Shown here: positions 9,803 through 17,720 of the stretch, piece by piece | Numbering within the stretch: position 1 is the stretch's first letter | Layout of the letters: each line of letters begins with the position of its first letter | NCBI RefSeq assembly: GCF_003049665.1 | Contig: NZ_PYWM01000002.1 | Coordinates: 281,611 to 345,610, forward strand | From: Lysinibacillus mangiferihumi | Lineage (GTDB): Bacteria; Bacillota; Bacilli; Bacillales_A; Planococcaceae | Direction: 5' to 3' | Length of the DNA stretch: 64,000 nt | Notes under the pieces: model-generated | The model's input: only the letters and a program-made list of their open reading frames with translations | Told to the model about the DNA's origin: nothing | Database searches by the model: none | Program-made: the position numbers and the translations under genes

Positions 9803-10291
9803 TTGAAAAAAAGAACAGTATTACTCTTTTTGGTAGTAACAACCATTTTATTGACGGCTTGTAGTGAGGGAAGAGATATTTCAAGTGTTGAAACAGCTAT
9901 TTTTGGTCATTGGGTTAGCGAATCTGAGGATCCAGAACTTGGAGATACTCACTATTATATAAGTGGAGAAAAATTTATTATGGTTGATGGAGGTACAAAA
10001 TCTATAATGGATTATACTGTGTCCTCTACCAATGAAGAAGAAAAATGGATTGAAATAATCACAGAAGGTAAAAAAGGCTCGGGTAGTTTAGTGAGGAGAC
10101 TAGAATTTGCGAATGATGACATGACGAAAATAGTGTATCCTATAAAGATGAGTGATGTTATTGTATCTTCAGATAGAGCAGATAGTAAAGATACTCAAGA
10201 ATTGTTTGATTTCGCTGAAAATGTATTAGGAGAAACAGAAATTAAATCGACTTGGAAGTATGTAGATGGTTTAACAGAGCCGAAAAAATGA
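9803..10291 (+). CDS. Lipoprotein of unknown function
   Basis: A 162-residue exported lipoprotein. The start is placed at TTG 9803, with GGAGGG 6 bases upstream; this gives a proper signal peptide (KKRTVLLFLVV...) and lipobox LLTAC with the modified Cys at about residue 19. The mature part has a FGHWVSES.. segment followed by short beta-rich stretches, a layout seen in Bacillus lipoproteins of the lipocalin-like kind, although I cannot name a family. It lies between two duplicated cobalamin riboswitches. A terminator follows at 10314-10350. Confidence 0.72.
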   Translation: MKKRTVLLFLVVTTILLTACSEGRDISSVETAIFGHWVSESEDPELGDTHYYISGEKFIMVDGGTKSIMDYTVSSTNEEEKWIEIITEGKKGSGSLVRRLEFANDDMTKIVYPIKMSDVIVSSDRADSKDTQELFDFAENVLGETEIKSTWKYVDGLTEPKK

Positions 10292-10313
10292 ATGGAATTA
10301 TAACGTAAATAGT

Positions 10314-10351
10314 AAAAGAGTATTTGGAATTATTCCTTCTACTCTTTTTTG
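10314..10351 (+). terminator. Lipoprotein gene terminator
   Basis: A stem AAAAGAGTA / TACTCTTTT with an inner GGAAT / ATTCC pairing, followed by a T tract. Confidence 0.75.
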
Positions 10352-10459
10352 TTGTTTTCAGTTAATAACAATAAACCTTGTATTTCAATTTCATTCAGGT
10401 CGCAACCAAGCAATTTGAATCGAAAACTAGTTGGAATGTACTAGAATTGGAGGTAGAGG

Positions 10460-10736
10460 ATGTTTAAGGATTTAAATTTTAAATTAGTAATAATCGATGC
10501 TTTACTAGATAAAGAACCATTATTTATAGACGAATTAACAGACTTAATTAATAAGTAAACAAATAATTTTGTGTGGTATTCTGGTGCTGGAGTAATCGTA
10601 GAAATCAGGGATTATTTAGAAGGTTTAACATTGGAAGTTTCGATATTTAAGAAATATAAAAAGAGTGGATTATATTTCAATGTGTGATTCAAAAGTGTTA
10701 GAACCATTTAGAAAAGCTGGGATTGAAATTAAATAG
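10460..10736 (+). pseudogene. Broken small gene (DUF6892-like)
   Basis: GGAGGTAGAGG precedes an ATG at 10460 that opens MFKDLNFKLVIIDALLDKEP and stops after 32 codons. The same frame then continues after the TAA as a sensible stretch (FVWYSGAGVIVEIRDYLEGL), and a further stretch (SKVLEPFRKAGIEIK) follows in another frame. Together they look like one protein of about 85-90 residues broken by an in-frame stop and a frameshift. The opening resembles DUF6892-type proteins found in Bacillus toxin-immunity neighbourhoods, a tentative match. Confidence 0.5.
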
Positions 10737-10752
10737 TAAAATAATCTATTAA

Positions 10753-10780
10753 AAGATCACTCAATGATGGGTGATCTTAT
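10753..10780 (+). terminator. Terminator after the broken gene
   Basis: A stem AAGATCAC / GTGATCTT with a 10-nt loop and an A/T-rich tail. Confidence 0.6.
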
Positions 10781-10899
10781 ATATTTGACTTTAAGTAGTA
10801 CTTTACAATCATATTTGCTACATGATAAGTATCATGTTCACAAAATAATATATACATGTCAACGTACATAATTCTTTATGGTATAATAATAAAAACGGA

Positions 10900-11100
10900 A
10901 TAATAAGATAGAGGTACAAATCGAATTTCGATTTGTTTAAAAGGGAAGATCGGTGAAAAGCCGACGCTGTCCCGCAACTGTAAATGGGAGCACATTTCAA
11001 AAAACCACTGTTACGCTTGTGTAATGGGAAGGTGAAACGTGTGATGAACATAAGCCAGGAGACCTGCCTTTATCTAGTACAACCAAAAAACCTACGAGGA
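10900..11100 (+). ncRNA. Cobalamin riboswitch (third copy)
   Basis: A full set of aptamer landmarks: AAAAGGGAAGATCGGTG, a compensated hairpin GTCGGC-type arm, GCTGTCCCGCAACTGTAA, and GCCAGGAGACCTGCC near 11053-11067. It keeps consensus bases that the second copy has lost, so it is the more likely functional parent. A terminator follows at 11243-11274, and 26 bases after that begins a 60-codon gene. Confidence 0.92.
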
Positions 11101-11241
11101 TAGGGGGTGTTGAGTGTGACTAGAGAATTTCTTCTGCATGCTCATAGTACGACGATTGTCAAAAGGGTAGCTTCTATGCATAATAGAATGCTTTTTCTGT
11201 CATGGCCATCGACGTATTATGTCGTGTATTTGTCATAGTAG

Positions 11242-11275
11242 GCATCTTTCTAAAGAAGGAAAGATGTTTTTTTAT
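11242..11275 (+). terminator. Terminator of third riboswitch
   Basis: A stem CATCTTTC / GAAAGATG with an 8-nt loop and seven T. It lies between the aptamer and the 60-codon gene, as expected for a transcriptional OFF switch. Confidence 0.8.
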
Positions 11276-11299
11276 GCTAAAAATGAAGGAGTGTATCAC

Positions 11300-11482
11300 A
11301 TGAATCCACATGTTATCGAGTATTATGAAAATCTTTTTAAATATGAAATTATGCAAAAGCAGTTTGATGGAGCTAGAAAAACGTTAAATGAGCTTGTCGA
11401 ACAATTTTTTGGGCAAGATGAAGCGCATCATTCAGACATTTATACAGCTTATTGCAATGTTAGAAAAGAAATAATCGGCTAA
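11300..11482 (+). CDS. 60-residue protein under a cobalamin riboswitch
   Basis: Begins at ATG 11300 with AAGGAG 7 bases upstream, and is the first gene after the third riboswitch and its terminator. The frame is open upstream to 11219, but that part overlaps the terminator. The protein is helical-looking and soluble, with one Cys and several His and Tyr (EAHHSDIYTAYCNVRKE). I do not recognise it. Because a terminator stands between it and the next gene, it may be the only gene the riboswitch controls. Confidence 0.7.
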   Translation: MNPHVIEYYENLFKYEIMQKQFDGARKTLNELVEQFFGQDEAHHSDIYTAYCNVRKEIIG

Positions 11483-11493
11483 AAATAGCGGTA

Positions 11494-11540
11494 GGCTACT
11501 TTCGACAACCCATTAAAGGGATGCGAGAGTAGTCTTTTTA
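11494..11540 (+). terminator. Terminator between the 60-codon gene and PepSY gene
   Basis: An 11-bp stem with two G-U pairs (GGCTACTTTCG / CGAGAGTAGTC) and a T-rich tail. It separates the riboswitch-controlled gene from the PepSY gene. Confidence 0.75.
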
Positions 11541-11634
11541 TTTTATTAATTTTTTTCTAGGACTTCATTCTTATTTCACTTTTATTTTATATAATAAATT
11601 TGCTTTTAATATAAAATCGATTGGAGAACTAGAG

Positions 11635-12990
11635 ATGAAAAATGCAACTTATTCAAGTTTTTGGCGAATGCATTTTTATGCGGCATTATTTATTACACCA
11701 CTTCTAATCACACTGACATTAAGTGGCATTGGGTACTTGTTTTATACAGATGTAGAAGATCATTTATATGAGGACTACTTCTTTGGCAATAGTAACAAAA
11801 CCGAAGTATTGACAATAGACGAAGGGGTTCAACAAGCGGAAGCGGCATTTGCGGGTTATACAACAACCAAAATTATTGAGTTAGATGAGCCTTACAATAC
11901 ACGATTAACACTGTCAAATAGTGAAGGCGATCAACGCTATGTGTTTTTAGATGATAATAATCAAATTGTTGGTCATCAAGACCCTACATACACATTTTCT
12001 AATGTGTTAAGAAGCTTACATAGCTCCTTGTTTGTTGGTGGAACGGTAGTCAATTATTTAGTAGAGTTAGCGGCATGTTGGGCAATCTTTTTATTGCTAT
12101 CAGGTCTATACATGACCTTTAAAGGAAAAGTATTAAAGAAAGTAAAACAAGCAAATAAACGACAAAAAAATAGAAAATGGCACGCCCTACTTGGAACGAT
12201 TATTACAATTCCAATGGTTATTATCATTTTTACTGGATTACCTTGGTCTGCATTTATGGGGAACTTTATATATACAGCAGCACAAGATAATCCGTCCTTC
12301 GGTATTCCGTTATTACAACAACAACCGCCGACATCTGATATGAGTGAAATTCCGTGGGCAACACGTCAGGAAGAAGCACCTTCTTCGTCTAAACATGCAC
12401 ACCATGGAATGGGTGCTGCAAGTACAAGCAGAAACGAAAATCAGTTAGATGTGGCAAGTTTACAACAACAAATTGAGGCGAATGGTATTACAAAGCCATA
12501 TTCCATTATTTATCCGACAAGTGATGACGGTGTTTTTACCGTGGCTAAATCAAGTAATACAGGGGTAACAGGACTCGATGTGAGCCCTTATGACGAAGCG
12601 ACAATGTACTTTGACCAATATAGTGGTGACTTTATTTCTAAGGTAAACTATGATGACTATGGCATTTTGGCAAAATGGTTCACATGGGGAATTCCGTTAC
12701 ATGAAGGTCACTTATTTGGTTGGCCAAATAAGCTAATTAACTTACTCGTTTGTGTAGCCTTTTTAGGTGTTATTTTCTGGGGATTCCGTACATGGTTATT
12801 GCGCAAGAAAAAAGGCCTACTATCAGCACCCCCTCAATTATCACAGAAAATCTCGATTCCTTTTATCGTGATAATCGTTCTATTAGGTGTTATGATGCCG
12901 TTATTTGGCCTATCTTTAATTCTTGTCGCATTCATTGAATTCGCAATGAAAGCAATGAATAAAAATAAACCGACAAATGACATGAACTAA
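11635..12990 (+). CDS. PepSY-associated transmembrane protein
   Basis: A 451-residue protein with four to five membrane segments in the arrangement of the PepSY_TM family: TM1 near 12-35, a periplasm-side PepSY-like domain, TM2/TM3 in the middle (about 140-165 and 185-210), a second extracytoplasmic region with a His-rich stretch (SSSKHAHHGMGAAS), and C-terminal membrane helices with LHEGHLFGWPNK. Relatives such as PiuB and FsrB are linked to siderophore or heme-iron reduction, but others are unassigned, so the function here is open. It starts at ATG 11635 with TTGGAGAAC upstream and ends at a very strong terminator. Confidence 0.85.
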   Translation: MKNATYSSFWRMHFYAALFITPLLITLTLSGIGYLFYTDVEDHLYEDYFFGNSNKTEVLTIDEGVQQAEAAFAGYTTTKIIELDEPYNTRLTLSNSEGDQRYVFLDDNNQIVGHQDPTYTFSNVLRSLHSSLFVGGTVVNYLVELAACWAIFLLLSGLYMTFKGKVLKKVKQANKRQKNRKWHALLGTIITIPMVIIIFTGLPWSAFMGNFIYTAAQDNPSFGIPLLQQQPPTSDMSEIPWATRQEEAPSSSKHAHHGMGAASTSRNENQLDVASLQQQIEANGITKPYSIIYPTSDDGVFTVAKSSNTGVTGLDVSPYDEATMYFDQYSGDFISKVNYDDYGILAKWFTWGIPLHEGHLFGWPNKLINLLVCVAFLGVIFWGFRTWLLRKKKGLLSAPPQLSQKISIPFIVIIVLLGVMMPLFGLSLILVAFIEFAMKAMNKNKPTNDMN

Positions 12991-12998
12991 AAACCTTT

Positions 12999-13043
12999 TA
13001 AACTAGTATGCTAAAAATTTCTCCTAGCATACTAGTTTTTTTG
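12999..13043 (+). terminator. PepSY gene terminator
   Basis: A 14-bp perfect stem AAACTAGTATGCTA / TAGCATACTAGTTT followed by a T tract. Confidence 0.9.
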
Positions 13044-13180
13044 ACTTGAAATCTTTGCAATGAGTAACAAACCCTACGTATAACAATCTTACGGAGTGGG
13101 CAAGAATGGTAACGGAGGTAGACCAACTAATTACGATGTTGAAGGATTCGTGTGCAAAAAATTCGAAAGGGGTTAGCCAA

Positions 13181-14269
13181 TTGACAATGAAAAAAAGCAT
13201 TATGATACCCATTCTTTTAACAGGGTTGCTAACGTTAACAGGTTGTAATTTTCTGAATAAACAGGAGACATCCAAGCAAGGGCAAGCACAACAAGAAACA
13301 AAAAACGAGATAGCAAAAGAAGCAGTGCAAATCACAGAAATAAAGCCATTAAACATCATGACATTACAAGTCACTTTTTCTGAACCATTGTCGGAAGAAG
13401 GTGTGAAAGTAGAAAATTTAGAGACAATAAAAAAAGCCTTTTCATTCAATGATGATTTAAGTATCGTCAATGTGCCACGCTTGAAAATTGGTGCTACAAG
13501 TACGTATATTGTGCCAGTCACTATGCAGAAGGCAGGAACAAACTACACACTAAGATACAAAGAGGGTGAAACAAAGGCCTTTGATGGCAGCGATGAAAAA
13601 ATAACGCTGAGCCAAACGAAACAAGTGACAAATGATACTTTTGAAATTGAATCATTTAAAGATGAAGGTGTAACAGATTATTCAAATATTATTGAAGCCT
13701 ATAAAGAGGCGAGAGGTGACTTGTCGTTCCAATTGAATGATGACAATAAGGACGAAAAAGGCAAGCAGTATCAGGTCATTTCCTCTTTACGCGACCGTGT
13801 CGTAACATTGACTGCAGAAAATGGTGAAAAGTTACAAGCTGATTATGTGTTGTTTACACAAGCCGCAGATGGCAGACAAGCACCAAAATTCCGCTTGCCA
13901 GAAGGAAAAGCGTTAAAGGCGGGGACAAACTATACCGTGTCAGCTGACTGGGCAACCATTAAAAATCCAACCTTTACAGCAACGGATATAGCGCCTTTAA
14001 CGATTAAGTCGGTTGAACCACTTGATGCTACATCATTCCAAGTGACACTCGAGCATGATCCCGGTATGGAGTTATTTGCAGGTCGCATCGTCGAATTACA
14101 GGCTGAAGATGGCTCGACTTTACAAGCGCAATATCGCTATTCATCTCGTAAAGGGGCTGTCGGGATATTTGATGTAAAGGACCAAACATTAAAGGCTGGT
14201 GGCACATATAAAGTACTACCCATTAACAATTGGGCAACGGCTGATAATGTCACGTTAACAGCAAAGTAA
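13181..14269 (+). CDS. Lipoprotein with repeated beta domains
   Basis: A 362-residue exported lipoprotein. TTG 13181 is preferred, with AAAGGGG 8 bases upstream; it gives MTMKKSIMIPILL and lipobox LTGC (Cys near residue 23). The frame is open from 13106 but the extension would bury the signal peptide. The mature protein has three stretches that begin alike (VQITEIKPLNIMTLQVTFSE, LTIKSVEPLDATSFQVTLEH, and a weaker middle one). These look like repeated Ig-like/Big-type surface domains ending in LKAGTNYTV or LKAGGTYKV. Probably cell-wall or membrane surface exposed; ligand unknown. Followed by a terminator at 14280-14318. Confidence 0.78.
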   Translation: MTMKKSIMIPILLTGLLTLTGCNFLNKQETSKQGQAQQETKNEIAKEAVQITEIKPLNIMTLQVTFSEPLSEEGVKVENLETIKKAFSFNDDLSIVNVPRLKIGATSTYIVPVTMQKAGTNYTLRYKEGETKAFDGSDEKITLSQTKQVTNDTFEIESFKDEGVTDYSNIIEAYKEARGDLSFQLNDDNKDEKGKQYQVISSLRDRVVTLTAENGEKLQADYVLFTQAADGRQAPKFRLPEGKALKAGTNYTVSADWATIKNPTFTATDIAPLTIKSVEPLDATSFQVTLEHDPGMELFAGRIVELQAEDGSTLQAQYRYSSRKGAVGIFDVKDQTLKAGGTYKVLPINNWATADNVTLTAK

Positions 14270-14278
14270 TAAGGCAAG

Positions 14279-14318
14279 TAGTCAGTAGTGAATGCTTTCA
14301 CTACTGGCTTTTTTTCAA
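14279..14318 (+). terminator. Terminator
   Basis: A stem AGTCAGTAGTGAA / TTCACTACTGGCT with a 4-nt loop, then seven T. Confidence 0.85.
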
Positions 14319-14390
14319 GCTTAAAGAGTTGTATTGACCTTTTTCTTTAGCGTAATATAGTGCTACATACATTTAACAAGGGGTTAGAAA

Positions 14391-15354
14391 ATGAAAGCAT
14401 TAGTTTTTGAAACATTTGGTGGACCAGAAGTATTACAATATCAAGAAGGCTGATCCTATTCTGACAGATAACGAAGTTTTAGTACGAACAAAGGCCGTTG
14501 GGTTAAATTTTGCTGATATTTATCGACGGAAAGGCAATTATCATTTAGCAGGTCAGCCACCATTTATTTTAGGCTATGAAGGGGCTGGTGTCGTTGAAAA
14601 AGTCGGTGCAAATATACACAATATCCAAGTAGGCGATCGCATTGCATTTGCGGACGTACCCTTTGCGAATGCTGAATTAGTGGCAGTGCCACATGATAAA
14701 GTGATGTTATTACCAGTTGAAATATCTTTTGAAATGGCGGCTGCCATATTATTACAAGGGTTAACGGCACAATATTTAGTGACAGATAGCTATGCGATTC
14801 AACCAGGTGATACGGTCTTAATTCACGCAGCGGCAGGTGGTGTTGGTCAAAACTTAATCCAAATGGCTAAGTTAAAAGGGGCTAACGTCATTGGTCTCAC
14901 ATCTTCAACAGAAAAAGCACAAGTAGCATATGCCATCGGGGCGGACCATGTCTTTTTATATAAAGAGCAATGGGTGCAACATGTGAAGGATACTACTGAT
15001 GGTCAAGGGGTTCATGTTGTGTACGAATCGGTAGGCTCTACACTGCAAGATAGTTTAGAGGCAACAAAAATCGGTGGAACAGTGGTGTTTTTTGGCATGT
15101 CAGGGGGAGATCCTGTGGCGGTGGATCCTCGTCTGTTAATGGATACTTCGAAAACGTTAACGGGGGGAGACCTTTGGAATGTGTTAACTTTTTTTGAGGA
15201 AAGAAAAATACGTTCACAACAACTGTTCGAATGGATGATAGATGGTAAGATAAAAATTTCTGAGCCGACTATTTTTGCCCTTGAAGACGGTGCTCAGGCA
15301 CATACTTTACTGGAAAGTCGCAAAAGTATCGGTAAGATATTATTACAACCTTAA
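14391..15354 (+). pseudogene. Quinone oxidoreductase-like gene with a frameshift
   Basis: The natural start is ATG 14391 with AAGGGGTT upstream, giving MKALVFETFGGPEVLQYQEG and then a stop after 20 codons. From about 14450 the +1 frame continues as a perfect zinc-less MDR protein (ADPILTDNEVLVRTKAVGLN) to 15354, with the cofactor motif HAAAGGVGQ. A missing base near 14448-14452 (GAAG.GCTGAT) explains this. The remaining frame could be entered only from a TTG at 14407 with a nonsense N-terminus. Intact, it would be an NADPH:quinone oxidoreductase of about 321 residues. It may be a true null or a sequencing error. Confidence 0.85.
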
Positions 15355-15399
15355 ACAATGCAGATGGAGGATTGCTTGTCTCCTTTACTTTAATATTGT

Positions 15400-15440
15400 A
15401 ACACTATCATATTTGGAAGTTGGAATATGATAGTGTTTAT
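15400..15440 (+). terminator. Hairpin between oxidoreductase and Nudix genes
   Basis: A perfect 13-bp stem AACACTATCATAT / ATATGATAGTGTT with a 12-nt loop. The T run is short, but the position after the oxidoreductase stop fits a terminator. Confidence 0.6.
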
Positions 15441-15501
15441 CCAACTACTAATTCATGATACGATAAAATACAATATGAACTATTGAGGTGAGCACAATCT
15501 C

Positions 15502-16119
15502 ATGTTTCTAGATAAATTGAAGCATCAGTTACAGCAAAATCAATCGCTATTTATTGGGGAAGAGACTGCTTTTCGTTCGGCCGTTTTAATTCCATTAGTT
15601 CAAGTGGATGACAAGTGGCATATTCTTTTTGAAGTACGGTCATTGACAATGAGAAAGCAACCAGGAGATATTAGTTTTCCAGGTGGGCGAATTGATGCCA
15701 CAGATGCATCTCCATTAGCTGCAGCGTTACGGGAAACGCATGAAGAGTTAGGAATCGATCCAACAACGGTACATGTTGTAGGACCATTAAGTCCATATGT
15801 TGCATCTTCTTCATTTGTAACGTACCCATTTGTAGCGATTATTGATACCAATCAAATCATTCATGAATACAACAAAGATGAAGTGGAAGAAGTTTTGACT
15901 GTACCAATTGACTGGTTATTAAACTATGAGCCTTATATGCATTTAGTATCAGTTGAACCAATGCCTTCAATCGATTTTCCATTTGAGAAAATTGTTAATG
16001 GTGCGCAGTATAAATGGCGAACGCGGTCAATGGAAGAATGGTTTTTTGATTATGAGCAATACACGATATGGGGTTTAACCGCCCGAATTTTAAAACACTT
16101 TATAGAACTGATAAAATAG
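15502..16119 (+). CDS. CoA diphosphatase-type Nudix hydrolase
   Basis: A 205-residue protein with a full Nudix box: GG(R)IDATDAS..LRETHEELGI at about residues 58-80, containing the catalytic REx2EE core. The segment just before it (LTMRKQPGDISFPGG) is the UPF0035 motif that marks CoA and acyl-CoA pyrophosphatases such as YeaB/NudL, rather than other Nudix enzymes. It would cleave CoA to 4'-phosphopantetheine and 3',5'-ADP. GAGGTGAG is 10 bases before the ATG. Length is normal for the family. Confidence 0.88.
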   Translation: MFLDKLKHQLQQNQSLFIGEETAFRSAVLIPLVQVDDKWHILFEVRSLTMRKQPGDISFPGGRIDATDASPLAAALRETHEELGIDPTTVHVVGPLSPYVASSSFVTYPFVAIIDTNQIIHEYNKDEVEEVLTVPIDWLLNYEPYMHLVSVEPMPSIDFPFEKIVNGAQYKWRTRSMEEWFFDYEQYTIWGLTARILKHFIELIK

Positions 16120-16206
16120 CAGAATAGCTACATTCCACAGCTTTGTTCCTCACACCTATTCAAAATAGCTATGCGCTACATAAGGTGCACATCTCCATAA
16201 TAATTT

Positions 16207-16252
16207 AAAAGGCGCATATGCTTTTCTTATAAAAAAGCATACGCGCCTTAAC
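16207..16252. terminator. Bidirectional terminator
   Basis: A long stem (AAGGCGCATATGCTTTT / AAAAGCATACGCGCCTT, one G-U) between the convergent Nudix and methyltransferase genes. Confidence 0.88.
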
Positions 16253-16960
16253 TTACTTCGTACAATAATAAATTCGATAGTCCAATACCCCATCGTATTT
16301 TACATTCATCTCAATGTTTTGCTCCATGACTTTGTACAATTCAGGCTCAATCTGTTGTGAGTAGTGAAATTCAGGCGCTGAAGAAAAAGATTTATTTTTG
16401 CGAATGTGAATCGTCTGAAAACCAGCCTGTTTAAATAGTGCTACCCAATCTTTTTTCGTGGACAACATATCAAAGCCATAAAATTGTTTGATTTCCTCCG
16501 CACTCATGTCGTCAAGTTCTTGTTGTATCGTAAATTCAATCGTAATTAGTCGACCACCAAATTTCAATAAACGATAAATTTCGTTGAGCGCTTTGTGCTT
16601 GTTGACAAAGGACAGAACAGATTCCGCAATTATGAAATCGAATTGTTGTTTAGCTAAAGGTAGTTGTTCAACGGAACCTTTAATAATTTGAACTGGTAGG
16701 GAGTGTTTTGCCATTCTGCTTTGAGCCTTCTCAACCATAATGGCATTGTTATCAATGCCTGTAACATTTGCTTTATAATGAGATGCTAAGTAGGCGGCTG
16801 TTTGGCCTGTACCACAGCCTACATCTAGTATTTGAGAGTGTTTGGTAATGTTCTCATTTTTCAAAAGTTGCTTTGTTAACGCCATGCCCCCAGGATGTGC
16901 CCCGCCAACACCAAATTTAGATAAAAATTCGAGATATTTGGATTTTTGAATAACGATCAC
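16253..16960 (-). CDS. Class I SAM-dependent methyltransferase
   Basis: A 235-residue protein with motif I ILDVGCGTGQTAAYLASHYK near residue 40, the acidic end of strand 2 (VTGIDNN), and motif IV FDFIIAESVLSFV. This is a Methyltransf_11/UbiE-like fold; substrate unknown. The start is uncertain. GTG 16960 overlaps the ribosome site AGAAGGTG, so initiation might instead be at the ATT three codons later (16951), with better spacing. It lies alone, convergent with the Nudix gene. Confidence 0.85.
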   Translation of the reverse strand: MIVIQKSKYLEFLSKFGVGGAHPGGMALTKQLLKNENITKHSQILDVGCGTGQTAAYLASHYKANVTGIDNNAIMVEKAQSRMAKHSLPVQIIKGSVEQLPLAKQQFDFIIAESVLSFVNKHKALNEIYRLLKFGGRLITIEFTIQQELDDMSAEEIKQFYGFDMLSTKKDWVALFKQAGFQTIHIRKNKSFSSAPEFHYSQQIEPELYKVMEQNIEMNVKYDGVLDYRIYYCTK

Positions 16961-17196
16961 CTTCTTTTTTCTTCTTGTTTGTATGATATGAAAAGAAAAA
17001 TAGTATGGTTCCTAGTGGAGGAATGAAACGAACGATAGGATAAAAAGCAAAACGAAATGTCTAATTATAAGTTTTCAATAGGTTTCCATCGAACGCTTCT
17101 ATACTATTTATTTTGATGTAGGTTCTTCAAAAGTCTAAACATAAAAAATTTCTAAACGTATACTATATAAACGTTTTATGTATAGGAGGTGAATTG

Positions 17197-17463
17197 ATGC
17201 AATATTATTCGCAAAATCCTAGAAGGAGACCAGTCCCAAGAAGATATAGACAAAGTTTTGATCCTATGAATCAAGGTAGACGCGTACAACCCTTCAATTT
17301 TAATAGTCCACAACCTTTTACGTTCAACAATCAACAACCCCAAACTTCTCGCTTTGGAAATTTATCAAATAATTTACAGGCAATGATGGGCCATGCAGGA
17401 ACAATAACGAATGGGGTTAATATGCTAAGGCAAATGGGGTCTTTATTAAGTCTATTTAGATAA
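17197..17463 (+). CDS. Short proline/asparagine-rich protein (YqfQ/VrrA-like)
   Basis: An 88-residue protein with AGGAGGTG 5-6 bases before ATG 17197. The N-terminal half is basic and low-complexity (RRRPVPRRYRQ, then repeated NFNSPQPFTFNNQQPQ). The C-terminal ~30 residues form a conserved-looking hydrophobic end (MMGHAGTITNGVNMLRQMGS..LFR) like that of YqfQ/YppG-type Bacillus proteins, which are linked to spores or coats. That match is by general resemblance only. Confidence 0.6.
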   Translation: MQYYSQNPRRRPVPRRYRQSFDPMNQGRRVQPFNFNSPQPFTFNNQQPQTSRFGNLSNNLQAMMGHAGTITNGVNMLRQMGSLLSLFR

Positions 17464-17523
17464 TAGTAGATATTAATAAGAGGATAGACGTTAAATTTGG
17501 CGCGTTTATTCTCTTTTTTCCAT

Positions 17524-17634
17524 GAATATCGCCATGAAACGAATTGAAATCGCCACTAAAAGCCCGAGAATCGCCACTAAACGAGTGGAAATCGCCACTA
17601 AAAGCCCGAGAATGGCCACTAAAACAATAAGAGT
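17524..17634. repeat. Array 1: five 21-nt repeats
   Basis: The core TCGCCACTAAA (or a near variant) starts at 17529, 17550, 17571, 17592 and 17613, an exact 21-base period. Longer unit AAATCGCCACTAAAAGCCCG. It lies between two convergent genes, directly before a hairpin of the family at 17667-17705. Not a CRISPR: the whole 21 bases repeat without unique spacers. Confidence 0.85.
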
Positions 17635-17666
17635 ACGTCCGCCAGAACGGCACCAACGTTCGTATC

Positions 17667-17706
17667 AAAAAAGTGTTAGTTGACCGCTGTCAATCTAACA
17701 CTTTTA
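17667..17706. terminator. Dispersed terminator-like hairpin, copy A
   Basis: AAAAGTGTTAG(-)TTGAC / GTCAATCTAACACTTTT: a 16-bp stem with one bulge. Nearly the same hairpin recurs at 28408-28447 and 34517-34556. Ends the convergent ferredoxin reductase gene and array 1 region. Confidence 0.8.
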
Positions 17707-17720
17707 ATTGTTTAACTACT

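Noticed and set aside
13024..13521. 165-codon minus-strand frame
   Set aside because: Lies opposite the lipoprotein gene, has no ribosome site, and its composition mirrors the complementary coding strand.
17524..17634. CRISPR array
   Set aside because: All 21 bases repeat with no unique spacers, units are too short, and no cas gene is in the window.
17456..17668. Protein-like frame with SRAFSGD heptads over array 1
   Set aside because: The heptad periodicity follows directly from the 21-nt DNA repeat; no ribosome site.
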